The notes beneath the pieces were generated by a model that ran no database searches, had not been told where the DNA came from, and was given only the letters and a program-made list of their open reading frames with translations. From positions 1 through 11,504 of the forward strand of contig WGED01000699.1 of the NCBI GenBank assembly GCA_015492915.1: a stretch of DNA of 11,504 nt, in the 5' to 3' direction. The DNA is from Cyclobacteriaceae bacterium. GTDB taxonomy: Bacteria > Bacteroidota > Bacteroidia > Cytophagales > Cyclobacteriaceae. Of this stretch, positions 1-7,731 are shown one piece after another. The number at the start of each line of letters is the position of its first letter. Within the stretch, counting starts at the first letter, position 1. The position numbers and the translations under genes are program-made.

Positions 1-110
1 TTAAAGTACAACTTGTCCCGCCAGGGCGGGAAGAAAATCAGCACGTTTGACGAGTAGGCATAATGCACTTTTATGGTGACGAATCAAACGTGGACGAAGT
101 ACCTGATTTT
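1..110 (+). repeat. Left copy of structured direct repeat (MITE-like element, truncated by window edge)
   Basis: This stretch matches 11392-11501 at 106 of 110 positions, in the same orientation. The differences are at 55, 93, 101 and 102. Two fold-back structures are visible. A perfect 7-bp hairpin TCCCGCC-AG-GGCGGGA lies at 16-31. A long stem pairs AAAATCAG (34-41) and CACGTTTGA (42-50) with TCAAACGTG (84-92) and CTGATTTT (103-110), leaving a 10-nt bulge at 93-102. A small CATAA/TTATG hairpin (59-63/71-75) sits in the loop. Read with the inverted repeat at 143-160, this is probably the interior and right end of a small mobile element whose left end lies outside the window. No transposase is present here. 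The family is not recognised; a REP-like or regulatory repeat is the alternative. Confidence 0.95.
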
Positions 111-122
111 GACGTAGTTTAA
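63..122 (+). other. 19-codon mini-ORF inside the left repeat
   Basis: An ATG at 63 opens a short frame reading MHFYGDESNVDEVPDFDVV and stopping at TAA 120-122. The matching ATG in the right repeat copy (11454) is preceded by GAGGAGG. Here a G-to-T change at position 55 breaks that to GAGTAGG. The frame agrees with the right copy for 16 codons with two amino-acid changes, then diverges. It may be the truncated 5' end of a gene retained in a deleted element, or a chance frame across the palindrome. I see no evidence that it is translated. Confidence 0.2.
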
Positions 123-142
123 GCTCGGAATAGAAAGGTTAT

Positions 143-160
143 TGAGAATTTTGGGTTCAA
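143..160 (+). repeat. 18-bp inverted repeat, left partner (putative element terminus)
   Basis: TGAGAATTTTGGGTTCAA is the reverse complement of 11353-11370 except for one base (T at 157; the partner implies C). It starts 33 bp inside the end of the left direct repeat. Its partner ends 21 bp before the right repeat begins. If the two window edges are partial copies of one element, this is the right-hand terminal inverted repeat of the left copy. An alternative is a paired protein-binding site. Confidence 0.7.
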
Positions 161-226
161 TGGAAAATTAGTTTTTGTAAGTAGAAAAAGCATCCTGATT
201 GCCTTATCATTATCAGACTCATTTCG

Positions 227-1429
227 ATGGAATTAAAAGAAAATTTTGATCAAAATATCATAGTCAGGTTTCTGATGGGAGAGGCCTCGCAGGCCGATAT
301 CACCCTTCTCAATGAATGGGTGAAATCCGATCCGGCAAACCGCGCACATTTTGATCAGATCAGAGATACATGGAATTCCATTGAGTTCGGGAGTAAATTA
401 AAAGATAGGGATATTCAAGACGATCTCCGGAATGTACTTGGCAGGATTGAAAAGCCCACCCTTCGCGTAAGCCACAAAAAAAGGCGTTTTTCTCATAGCA
501 GGCTATGGATGGCTGCCGCTGTCTTCATCATCGGATTTGCCGTGTCATGGTTTGTTTTTCAATCTCCCGGTCTGATACAGGACGCTCAGATTGCGTGGCA
601 TATTGTTGAAACACCGAAAGGGAGCAAGACTAAGATCATCTTGCCGGATGGCAGCAAAATATGGCTCAACGCCGGTTCGAAGTTGAAATATCCAAAAGAG
701 TTTGCACCGCACAGTCGCGAAGTTTATCTGGAAGGGGAGGCGTTTTTTGAGGTTGCCAAAGATGACCATAAGCAATTTTTGGTGAAAACCCATGATATTA
801 TCGTGAAGGTTTTTGGCACCAGGTTCAATGTAAAATCTTATCCTGAGGATAACACGGTGGAAACAACGCTGGTAGAAGGTTCAATCAGTATTCTGAAGTC
901 GTCGCCGGAGGGTAAAATCAGTGGGAAAGAGATAAAGTTGGAGCCAAATGAGCGGATAGTTTTATATAAAGGATCTCAAAACATTACACCGCCGGAAATC
1001 AAAAAAGAAAAAATAAAAAAATTACCTGAAATACAACCGAAATTGGTGCTCTCAAAAAGCATTGACCCCAGCCGTTATATTTCGTGGAAAAGCGGGCGGT
1101 TGATTTTCAGAAGTGAGCCGATGGAAAAATTAGCGGTGACACTGGAGCGGAGGTATGATGTTCGGATTCACTTTGTTGACGAGGAGATTAAAAAATACAA
1201 ATTCACAGGAACCATTGAAAATGAAACGATCGAGCAGGTGATGGCTGCTATCAGGCTTGCTTCCTCTATTGATTACAAGATTGAGGAACGAGACATTTGG
1301 ATAGGCCGTGCCGGAGTGAAGATAATGGACGAAAAGATGGAACCGGAAGGCACGGCCATGCAATCCGGTTCCAAAGATTTCAGTCAGGTAATGAAAGCAA
1401 TAGATGATAACAACAGAAATTTAAACTGA
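227..1429 (+). CDS. FecR family anti-sigma factor
   Basis: This is an inner-membrane regulator that holds an ECF sigma factor and releases it when an STN-bearing outer-membrane transporter signals substrate. The 400-residue protein has the family layout. A cytoplasmic sigma-binding N-terminus (about 8-52; IIVRFLMGEAS, LNEWVKSDPANR) is followed by a basic stretch (KKRR, 84-87) and one membrane helix at about 93-111. A periplasmic FecR domain (about 127-222) carries PKGSKTKIILPDGSKIWLNA and LEGEAFFEVAKD. A C-terminal STN-like domain (about 288-360) follows, then a 40-residue polar tail. The ATG at 227 puts the sigma-binding domain right at the N-terminus; no Shine-Dalgarno is visible. The susC-like gene starts 15 bp downstream, so the two are surely co-transcribed. 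The ECF sigma gene usual just upstream is missing: only about 100 bp separate the start from the repeat. Confidence 0.95.
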   Translation: MELKENFDQNIIVRFLMGEASQADITLLNEWVKSDPANRAHFDQIRDTWNSIEFGSKLKDRDIQDDLRNVLGRIEKPTLRVSHKKRRFSHSRLWMAAAVFIIGFAVSWFVFQSPGLIQDAQIAWHIVETPKGSKTKIILPDGSKIWLNAGSKLKYPKEFAPHSREVYLEGEAFFEVAKDDHKQFLVKTHDIIVKVFGTRFNVKSYPEDNTVETTLVEGSISILKSSPEGKISGKEIKLEPNERIVLYKGSQNITPPEIKKEKIKKLPEIQPKLVLSKSIDPSRYISWKSGRLIFRSEPMEKLAVTLERRYDVRIHFVDEEIKKYKFTGTIENETIEQVMAAIRLASSIDYKIEERDIWIGRAGVKIMDEKMEPEGTAMQSGSKDFSQVMKAIDDNNRNLN

Positions 1430-1444
1430 AACCTTTACAAAAGT

Positions 1445-4400
1445 ATGAAAATTTTTACACTCTGCCGGGCTATTTCAGGTGGTCCGGCCAAAAGGTATTT
1501 AACTATGAGATTAACAGTTTACTTACTGTTTCTGAGCATCATGCAGGTGTCGGCCGCTGCGTGGTCACAAACTGAGAAGGTTCATATCAAGGCGGGAAAC
1601 AAACCGGTCAAGGAGGTTTTTGATGACATCCAGACAAAAAGTAATTACCGGTTTTTTTACAGCGATGACCTCATCGACCTCACTCAAAAGGTAAAGGTTG
1701 CAGCAGGCGAACATTCTGTCGAAGTATTGCTGGCCGACATCACAAAAAAGGCGGGACTTCGGTATCAGATACTTGAAGACAATCTCATTGTAATATCACC
1801 ATTGGCTGCGTCTCAGGCAAGATTGGTCAAAGGAAGGGTGACCTCCATGGTCGACGGGGAAGGACTGCCCGGAGTGAATGTGCTTATCAAGGGTACCTCC
1901 AAAGGTACGATCACCGATATAAATGGTGAATATTCCATAGAGGTAGAAAGTAACGATGCGGTGCTGGTGTTCTCTTATGTCGGTTATGTAACGGAAGAAG
2001 TAGAAGTCGGAGATAAGCGTATCGTGGATGTGGCGCTGATTGAAAACATTGAATCCCTATCCGAGATTGTTGTAACAGGTTTAAGCATTGAACGTGAAAA
2101 AGAATCTCTGGGATATTCTGTCACCCAGGTCAAAGGCGATGAAGTTAATAATGTAAAAGCAGATAATTTTATCGATGCGTTGTCGGGCAAGGTTGCGGGA
2201 TTGCAGATCACCCAATCGGCCACCGGCGTCGGAGGTTCTACACGTGTTGTTCTGCGTGGTATTTCGTCGATGCTGGGCAATAACCGGCCATTATTTGTGA
2301 TCGATGGTATTCCGATGGGCGCCGGCTACAATGCCAGTAATTATCCGAACAGGGACTACGGCGATGCACTGGCTGATATCAACCCGGAGGATATTGAATC
2401 GATATCTGTGCTGAAGGGCGCCGGCGCTGCCGCGGTGTATGGCAGCCGGGGAGCAAATGGCGTTATTCTCATTACGACCAAAAAGGGTGCCCGTGAAAAA
2501 GGTATCGGCCTGACTGTGAGTTCGACTTACACGGTGGATCAACCGTTTGTTTTTCCTGATCTCCAAAATGTTTATGGTCAGGGTGGATTAAGAGGTCAAT
2601 ATCCCATTACCAATCCGAACAACACAAAACTTGATCACCCTAATATTTGGAGTTATGGCCCCGAAATGGATGGTTCCATGAAAATTGACTGGACCGGTGA
2701 GCGGGTACCTTATGAAGTGCCACCCAATCAGTTTGAGGAGTTTTTCAGGAATGGCAGCAATCTGGTAAATAACATTGCATTCGACGCCGGTGGTGAAGAT
2801 GCTTCCCTGCGTGTGTCACTTACCGATCAGCGCCAAAGTGGTATTATGCCGAACAATGAGTTGTCAAGGCAGACATTTAATGCACGGGGGTTTAAAAAAA
2901 TCAAGGATATCTTCGAGATTGATGCCAAGGTTACCTACATACGCCAAAATGGTAAAAACAGGCCGCTACTCAGAGAAAATGGAGGAAACGCTCCTTTGAG
3001 TTTATCTATCCTTCCAAGGAATATAAGTGCGGAAAGCCTTAAAAATAACATTTATGACGAAAATGGGGAGGAGATGACCTGGGCCCTTGACAAAACCTTT
3101 GGCAATCCTTACTGGTCGCTTGAGAATATGGGAAACAATGACATTAAAGACAGATACCAGACATCTTTGTCCATTAAAACGATCTTTAACGATAAGTGGG
3201 ATCTTCTGTTGAGAACAGGTATGGACCAGTCTGCATTCGAAAACAGAGAGTGGGTCAATAAAGGCTCTTTTACTACCGCCAACGGGCGTGGATCGTACAG
3301 CCATTGGATGAGCAAGAGTTTTGAGTGGAATTCTGACTTCCTCCTATCTTATAACTCAAATGCAAATAAGATTTATTACGGCATCAGCCTTGGGGGGAAT
3401 TACAGGTTAAATAATTACAGCAGTGTGAGCCAGAGTGGGCAGGGACTTCAGATTCCGGGATTTTACCATGTATCAAATCTGAGTGAATATTATACCGGTG
3501 AATACCGTTCCGAAAAGGAAGTGTGGTCGTTGTATGCATTGGGCAATATTTCTTTCGATGATGATGTTTACATTGATCTGACATACAGAAGTGACTGGTC
3601 TTCAACCCTGCCGCTGGGCGATAACCAATACAATTATTATTCGGCCAACGTGAGTTGGGTATTTGGCAATACCTTTAAATTGCCCGAATTTTTCTCTTTA
3701 GGCAAGTTGAGAGGGTCAATAGCCCAGATCGGTAATGATACCGGACCATACTCGTTGGTGCCGACGTACAGTATTTACCAAAATCCGCTTCCATACAGCA
3801 TGGTAGGGCTTCCGGGCAGTCTGTTGACGCCTGATCTGAAACCGGAGATCACGAATACATGGGAAATCGGGACAGAACTCGGCTTTTTTGATAACAGGCT
3901 GAGCCTTGATTTTACCTATTACTACAGCCTGGCAAAAAACCAGATCATGTCTGTACCGGTACCGAAATCGACGGGATATTCGTCTAAAAGGCTGAATTCG
4001 GGAGAATTACAGAACACAGGTGTGGAGTTGCAGCTTACTGCATTGATCATTGATTCACCCACAGGTTTTTCATGGGAAGCTACCGGCACATGGTCTAAAA
4101 ACAATTCGCTGGTCAGAAGTATCCATCCGGATCTCGAGTCCATTACACTCGTTCAGGAATGGCATGCCTCAATCGAAGCGCGGCCGGGTGAGGAATACGG
4201 CCAGATCATCGGATTTGATTACAAAAGAGATGAAAACGGCAATGTCCTCATTAATGAGTTCGGATTTCCGATGCAGGGCGAGCTGAAAGTGCACGGCAGC
4301 GTCAATCCAGATTACATTTTCGGATTATCAAATACATTCAGGTTCAAGGGTCTGAGTCTGAGCTTCCTGATCGACGGCACCATGGGGTCAGAGATATATT

Positions 4401-4888
4401 CATGGGGAAAAACTTATAAGATGCTGTGGGGTACGGATGCGGAGACGCTTGAAGGAAGAGAAGAATGGTTCGCTACCCATGATAAAAATGGTCTGCCAAT
4501 CCCCGGTGTGGAACCGGGCGGATATGTATTCCCGGGCATTGTAGAAAATACGGGCGAGCCAAATACGACACCGATACCGGACATGGCCTGGAGAGGTTAC
4601 CTGCCTTACAGCCTCAGGGTAATTACGGGATCGGTACTCGACGCTTCAAGTATCAGATTGCGCGAGGCCGCGTTGAGCTATTCATTCCCCGCTGATCTGA
4701 TAAGCAAAATAAAAATGACAAACCTGACGGTATCAATCACAGGGCGAAACTTATTTTTCTTCTATAAGCCTGCCGATCATATTGATCCGGAGGCAGGATA
4801 CAGTGCAGGGAATGTGGGCAATGGATTTGAACAAAGCGCCCTGCCCTCGACCAGATCGATCGGGTTTAATATAAGGATTGGATTTTAA
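1445..4888 (+). CDS. SusC/RagA family TonB-linked outer-membrane transporter with STN signalling domain
   Basis: This is an outer-membrane beta-barrel that imports a large nutrient, probably a glycan, using TonB energy, and works as a complex with the SusD-like lipoprotein encoded next. Length is 1147 residues, normal for a SusC with an extra N-terminal domain. Order of parts: signal peptide (hydrophobic core about 22-38), STN domain (about 44-118), carboxypeptidase-regulatory-like beta-sandwich (about 127-200; LPGVNVLIKGTSKGT, GEYSIEV), probable TonB box near SEIVVTG (206-212), plug domain (about 215-348) with RGISSML, RPLFVIDGIP and SVLKGAGAAAVYGSRGANGV, then the barrel ending in a terminal phenylalanine. 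The STN domain plus the adjacent fecR predicts trans-envelope signalling. The start at 1445 gives a 20-residue pre-signal extension, common in this family; Met21 (1505), preceded by AAAGG, is a possible alternative. The stop codon overlaps the next ATG by one base. Confidence 0.97.
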   Translation: MKIFTLCRAISGGPAKRYLTMRLTVYLLFLSIMQVSAAAWSQTEKVHIKAGNKPVKEVFDDIQTKSNYRFFYSDDLIDLTQKVKVAAGEHSVEVLLADITKKAGLRYQILEDNLIVISPLAASQARLVKGRVTSMVDGEGLPGVNVLIKGTSKGTITDINGEYSIEVESNDAVLVFSYVGYVTEEVEVGDKRIVDVALIENIESLSEIVVTGLSIEREKESLGYSVTQVKGDEVNNVKADNFIDALSGKVAGLQITQSATGVGGSTRVVLRGISSMLGNNRPLFVIDGIPMGAGYNASNYPNRDYGDALADINPEDIESISVLKGAGAAAVYGSRGANGVILITTKKGAREKGIGLTVSSTYTVDQPFVFPDLQNVYGQGGLRGQYPITNPNNTKLDHPNIWSYGPEMDGSMKIDWTGERVPYEVPPNQFEEFFRNGSNLVNNIAFDAGGEDASLRVSLTDQRQSGIMPNNELSRQTFNARGFKKIKDIFEIDAKVTYIRQNGKNRPLLRENGGNAPLSLSILPRNISAESLKNNIYDENGEEMTWALDKTFGNPYWSLENMGNNDIKDRYQTSLSIKTIFNDKWDLLLRTGMDQSAFENREWVNKGSFTTANGRGSYSHWMSKSFEWNSDFLLSYNSNANKIYYGISLGGNYRLNNYSSVSQSGQGLQIPGFYHVSNLSEYYTGEYRSEKEVWSLYALGNISFDDDVYIDLTYRSDWSSTLPLGDNQYNYYSANVSWVFGNTFKLPEFFSLGKLRGSIAQIGNDTGPYSLVPTYSIYQNPLPYSMVGLPGSLLTPDLKPEITNTWEIGTELGFFDNRLSLDFTYYYSLAKNQIMSVPVPKSTGYSSKRLNSGELQNTGVELQLTALIIDSPTGFSWEATGTWSKNNSLVRSIHPDLESITLVQEWHASIEARPGEEYGQIIGFDYKRDENGNVLINEFGFPMQGELKVHGSVNPDYIFGLSNTFRFKGLSLSFLIDGTMGSEIYSWGKTYKMLWGTDAETLEGREEWFATHDKNGLPIPGVEPGGYVFPGIVENTGEPNTTPIPDMAWRGYLPYSLRVITGSVLDASSIRLREAALSYSFPADLISKIKMTNLTVSITGRNLFFFYKPADHIDPEAGYSAGNVGNGFEQSALPSTRSIGFNIRIGF

Positions 4889-6408
4889 TGACTTGGAAAA
4901 TGAAAAAAAAGCATAAAGCAATGAAAAAATATATATTTCTGCTCATTCCAGTATTATTGTTTTTCACGGGATGCGATAAAAGGTTTGAGGATCTCAACAC
5001 CAACCCCAACGGCATCACGGAAAAAAATGTGGATCCGGCATATCTGTTTGCCACAGGAGCAAGAAATTGTCTTCGATCAGGAGCGGCAGGCGGTTACGGC
5101 TATAAAATTGCCAGCCAGATGGCCCACTATTATGTCGGTGTGAATAATGATCATATCATAGATCAGTTTTTTCAGGATCTGTCAGGCTCTTCCTATGAGT
5201 CATTGTATGACAGCGAATACCAAAGTAAGCTGAAATATTATATTGAGGTCATGAAGCTGACCGGACCGGGCGCGGAAAAGGAAAATCCGTTACAATATGC
5301 TGTATCCGACATATTGGCCGTACTGTCATACGCCAGGCTTACTGATGCTTACGGCAGCATCCCTTATTTTGAGGGAGGCTTTGGCAATATAACAGGTGAA
5401 TTATCGCCTAAATACGACAAACAGGAGGTTATTTACCCTGACATGCTCAGGAGATTGGGGGAAGATATTGAAGTGCTGAAGCAGGCTGACGGCACCGTGG
5501 ATCTGCATGGTCAGGACCCTATTTATAACAACGACTCTGATAAATGGCTCAGACTGGCCAACTCATTGCGATTCAGGCTGGCCATGCGCATGCGTCATGT
5601 CGATCCGACAACTGCACAGCCTGTTATCACAGAATGCCTGGCTAATCCATTGATGGAACAAAACGAGCATAATCTTGTGCAATATAATGTGGATGGTGAT
5701 AACAGCGCTTTGTTTAGTCCATGGTATAACTCCTTCCGGTTCTGGAATTTTCGTATGAGCGATAAGATCATCACCCAACTGGTTTCAACCAATGACCCCA
5801 GGCTGTATATTTATGCCAAGCCCACGAGTGACGGAACATATAAAGGGATGATAAACGGTTTGACGGACGATGAGTTTGGTGATGCCGTCCAAAAGGAATA
5901 CTCATTCCCCGGTGAATACTTAGTTGGAAGGGGAGCGCCGCTTTACCTTATGACGGCTGCGGAGATTGCTTTCCTGCAGGCTGAATGTGCTTTATTCGGT
6001 TTAGGCGGCTCCGATGCCAATGGTCACTATCGGAGAGGAATCGAACTGGCTTTGAGAAGAGTAGGCGTGCCGGAAGATTCCATCACCACGTTTATGGCTT
6101 CTCCCATCGCAACACTTTCCGGCACACAGGAAGAGCAATTTGAACAGATCGGTACGCAATTGTGGGTGGCTTTTGCTCCTAATTTCCATGAGGCTTTTAC
6201 GTACATGCGCCGAACGGGATATCCTGTAATTCCAAATCGGGATGGCGTTATCACAAGCCTGGGTGATACGGACGGAGAGCTGCCATCCAGAATTTTGTAT
6301 CCGTTGAGCGAGAGACTGAGAAACAGTGCTAACGTGGAGGATGCAATTTCCCAAATGCCGGAGGGCGATGTGCTTACTGAAAGACTCTGGTGGGATGTAA
6401 GAAGATGA
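4888..6408 (+). CDS. SusD/RagB-like nutrient-binding outer-membrane lipoprotein
   Basis: This is the surface lipoprotein that caps the SusC barrel and captures substrate. The 506-residue product resembles the SusD-like_2 branch (Pfam PF12771): CDKRFEDLNTNPNG follows the signal peptide, an alpha-helical body contains YARLTDAYGSIPYFEG, LRLANSLRFRLAMRMR and the TPR-like AEIAFLQAECAL, and the protein ends in WWDVRR. The lipobox is FFTGC with Cys29. The ATG at 4888 shares its A with the susC stop codon (TAATG), implying translational coupling. The in-frame ATG at 4921 (Met12) would give a compact 18-residue signal peptide beginning MKKYIFLL and may be the true start; neither has a Shine-Dalgarno. 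The ligand cannot be read from the sequence. SusD-like_2 proteins often accompany SusC proteins outside classical starch-type loci, so a non-polysaccharide ligand is possible. Confidence 0.95.
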   Translation: MTWKMKKKHKAMKKYIFLLIPVLLFFTGCDKRFEDLNTNPNGITEKNVDPAYLFATGARNCLRSGAAGGYGYKIASQMAHYYVGVNNDHIIDQFFQDLSGSSYESLYDSEYQSKLKYYIEVMKLTGPGAEKENPLQYAVSDILAVLSYARLTDAYGSIPYFEGGFGNITGELSPKYDKQEVIYPDMLRRLGEDIEVLKQADGTVDLHGQDPIYNNDSDKWLRLANSLRFRLAMRMRHVDPTTAQPVITECLANPLMEQNEHNLVQYNVDGDNSALFSPWYNSFRFWNFRMSDKIITQLVSTNDPRLYIYAKPTSDGTYKGMINGLTDDEFGDAVQKEYSFPGEYLVGRGAPLYLMTAAEIAFLQAECALFGLGGSDANGHYRRGIELALRRVGVPEDSITTFMASPIATLSGTQEEQFEQIGTQLWVAFAPNFHEAFTYMRRTGYPVIPNRDGVITSLGDTDGELPSRILYPLSERLRNSANVEDAISQMPEGDVLTERLWWDVRR

Positions 6409-6514
6409 GGGATTTTATAGTTATAATCTGAAAATAATTATATACTTTTCACGTTTAGGAAGGGTATTTCTCATATATTTAAGTGAAATTTTATTTAAAC
6501 AAATTATTAGTGCA

Positions 6515-7474
6515 ATGAAAAGAACATTTAACATTACAAAATCATTATTGGGCGTGATGATCATCGCGGCCCTGGTATTTATCGCCTCATGTGGTGATAG
6601 TGAAGATCCGGTTACTCCGCCTTCAGGGATTACCTATCCAAATCCTGAAGTGGAAGTCGGTCAAGAATCAACAGTCGCTCCGGCCGGCGATGTAACGGGT
6701 ACGCCAACTTATTCCATTGAAGATGACGGTGGTGCGGATTTTCTGACTATCAATTCACAAACCGGTGAATTAACGGTAGGCAAAGAATCAACGACCGGTA
6801 GTTATACAGTAAAAATTAAGATTTCTAATTCAGCCGGCAGCGCTACCGTATCACTGGTGGTAAAAGTAAATGTGCCAACAGCATTCAATCCTGTGGGAAA
6901 GAAACTTTTGCCAATGTATTTTATGAATCAGACATCAGGCCTTCAGTTTGTTGGTTTAACGGGAATTCCGCAACTTCCGTTTGATACCTTGGATATCCCT
7001 GTCGGATGGCCTCCTGCTAGTACTCCTCCTGATCAGTTAATGCCATATATGTTGTTTGGAGAATTGACCAAAATAATTTGGCAGGTTCCCGGCGACAATG
7101 TTTGTTCAGTAGCAGGTGATACAACACTGATTGTGATAAAAGATGATTTCACTTTGACAACCGATTGTGCTGATGGAACTCCACAGTCGAAAACAGGGGA
7201 CTGGACTGTTTCATACAAGGAAGGAAGCGGTTATGTGTTGACCCTAACCTTTATTTTTGTAGATGATCCTTTAATCGTTATTCCTTATGCCATCGGTCAG
7301 GCGGAATTTGTTGTATTTAGTGATCCAATTATGCAGCAAGATTATGAGGCCTTGCATGGCACGGTTGATGCCTTTACTACTCCGACAGATTTCACAGATG
7401 AAAATACATTGCAAAACCCCCTTACCTGGAAGACTCCAACCGTTGAGGTAGTAATGAGGGTGATGAATCCATAA
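6515..7474 (+). CDS. Lipoprotein with Ig-like domain and unrecognised C-terminal domain
   Basis: The family of the full 319-residue protein is not recognised. It begins with a lipoprotein signal peptide (MKRTFNITKSLLGVMIIAAL) and lipobox IASC with Cys26. The acidic run after the cysteine (CGDSEDP) suggests export to the cell surface. Residues about 40-120 form an Ig/cadherin-like beta-sandwich: FLTINSQTGELTVG followed by GSYTVKIKISNSAGSATVSLVVKV is typical of putative-Ig (He_PIG-type) domains. Residues about 125-319 contain two cysteines (197, 218) and a strand pattern (DFTLTTDC, TGDWTVSYKEGSGYVLTLTF) that faintly recalls lipocalin-like folds. It lies 106 bp after the susD-like gene and before the terminator, the place where SusE/F-like surface glycan-binding proteins are often encoded. 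A role as an accessory ligand-binding lipoprotein is inferred from position. The AT-rich upstream gap (6409-6514) has a near-match to the -7 element (TACTTTTC, 6443-6450) but no -33 box. Confidence 0.85.
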   Translation: MKRTFNITKSLLGVMIIAALVFIASCGDSEDPVTPPSGITYPNPEVEVGQESTVAPAGDVTGTPTYSIEDDGGADFLTINSQTGELTVGKESTTGSYTVKIKISNSAGSATVSLVVKVNVPTAFNPVGKKLLPMYFMNQTSGLQFVGLTGIPQLPFDTLDIPVGWPPASTPPDQLMPYMLFGELTKIIWQVPGDNVCSVAGDTTLIVIKDDFTLTTDCADGTPQSKTGDWTVSYKEGSGYVLTLTFIFVDDPLIVIPYAIGQAEFVVFSDPIMQQDYEALHGTVDAFTTPTDFTDENTLQNPLTWKTPTVEVVMRVMNP

Positions 7475-7495
7475 GAGAAAATAAAGTTTTATAAT

Positions 7496-7528
7496 AAAAG
7501 CGAAGATCCTTTCGGGTCTTCGCTTTTT
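7496..7528 (+). terminator. Strong intrinsic terminator after the fecR-susCD-lipoprotein unit
   Basis: A 10-bp stem pairs GCGAAGATCC (7500-7509) with GGGTCTTCGC (7514-7523), with one G-U pair and the loop TTTC. TTTTT follows directly (7524-7528). The AAAA at 7496-7499 can extend the stem and give a T-run on the other strand, so it could stop transcription in both directions. It lies 25 bp past the lipoprotein stop codon and separates that unit from the GH5 gene. Confidence 0.95.
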
Positions 7529-7697
7529 ATATATTGGGAAAGGGCATGAACCAAAACAATGCTCTTTTTTATCTTTTCTCCCTGAGTAAATTTATTTGAT
7601 GAAAATCACTTAATTCTCATGGGCACCTCTTGAAAGGTTGCTAATCCCTTATCCTGTCTGTTTGCCCCAAAAACAGGTCTTGCATGTTAATTACACT

Positions 7698-7705
7698 TAC
7701 TTTTG
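7698..7705 (+). promoter_or_regulatory. Putative Bacteroidota -7 promoter element for the GH5 gene
   Basis: TACTTTTG matches the Bacteroidota -7 consensus TAnnTTTG in full. A TTG at 7680-7682 could serve as the -33 box, but the 15-bp spacing is shorter than usual. Transcription would begin near 7711-7713, leaving a leader of about 20 nt before the ATG at 7732. The position, past a terminator and before an isolated gene, fits a real promoter. The rest of the gap (7529-7697) holds only a weak CTGTTT/AAACAG hairpin (7658-7676). Confidence 0.5.
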
Positions 7706-7731
7706 CCCGGGTTAAACCAAATGCGAGTAAA

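Noticed and set aside
16..122. Integron attC site
   Set aside because: The repeat folds with a bulge as attC sites do, but I could not fit the core-site pairs (GTTRRRY and its complement) at its ends. An 11-kb multi-gene cassette would also be atypical.
151..177. Promoter for fecR formed by TTG (151-153) in the inverted repeat and TTAGTTTTTG (168-177)
   Set aside because: The -7-like sequence has one extra base compared with TAnnTTTG and the spacing of about 15 bp is too short. It is not strong enough to annotate.
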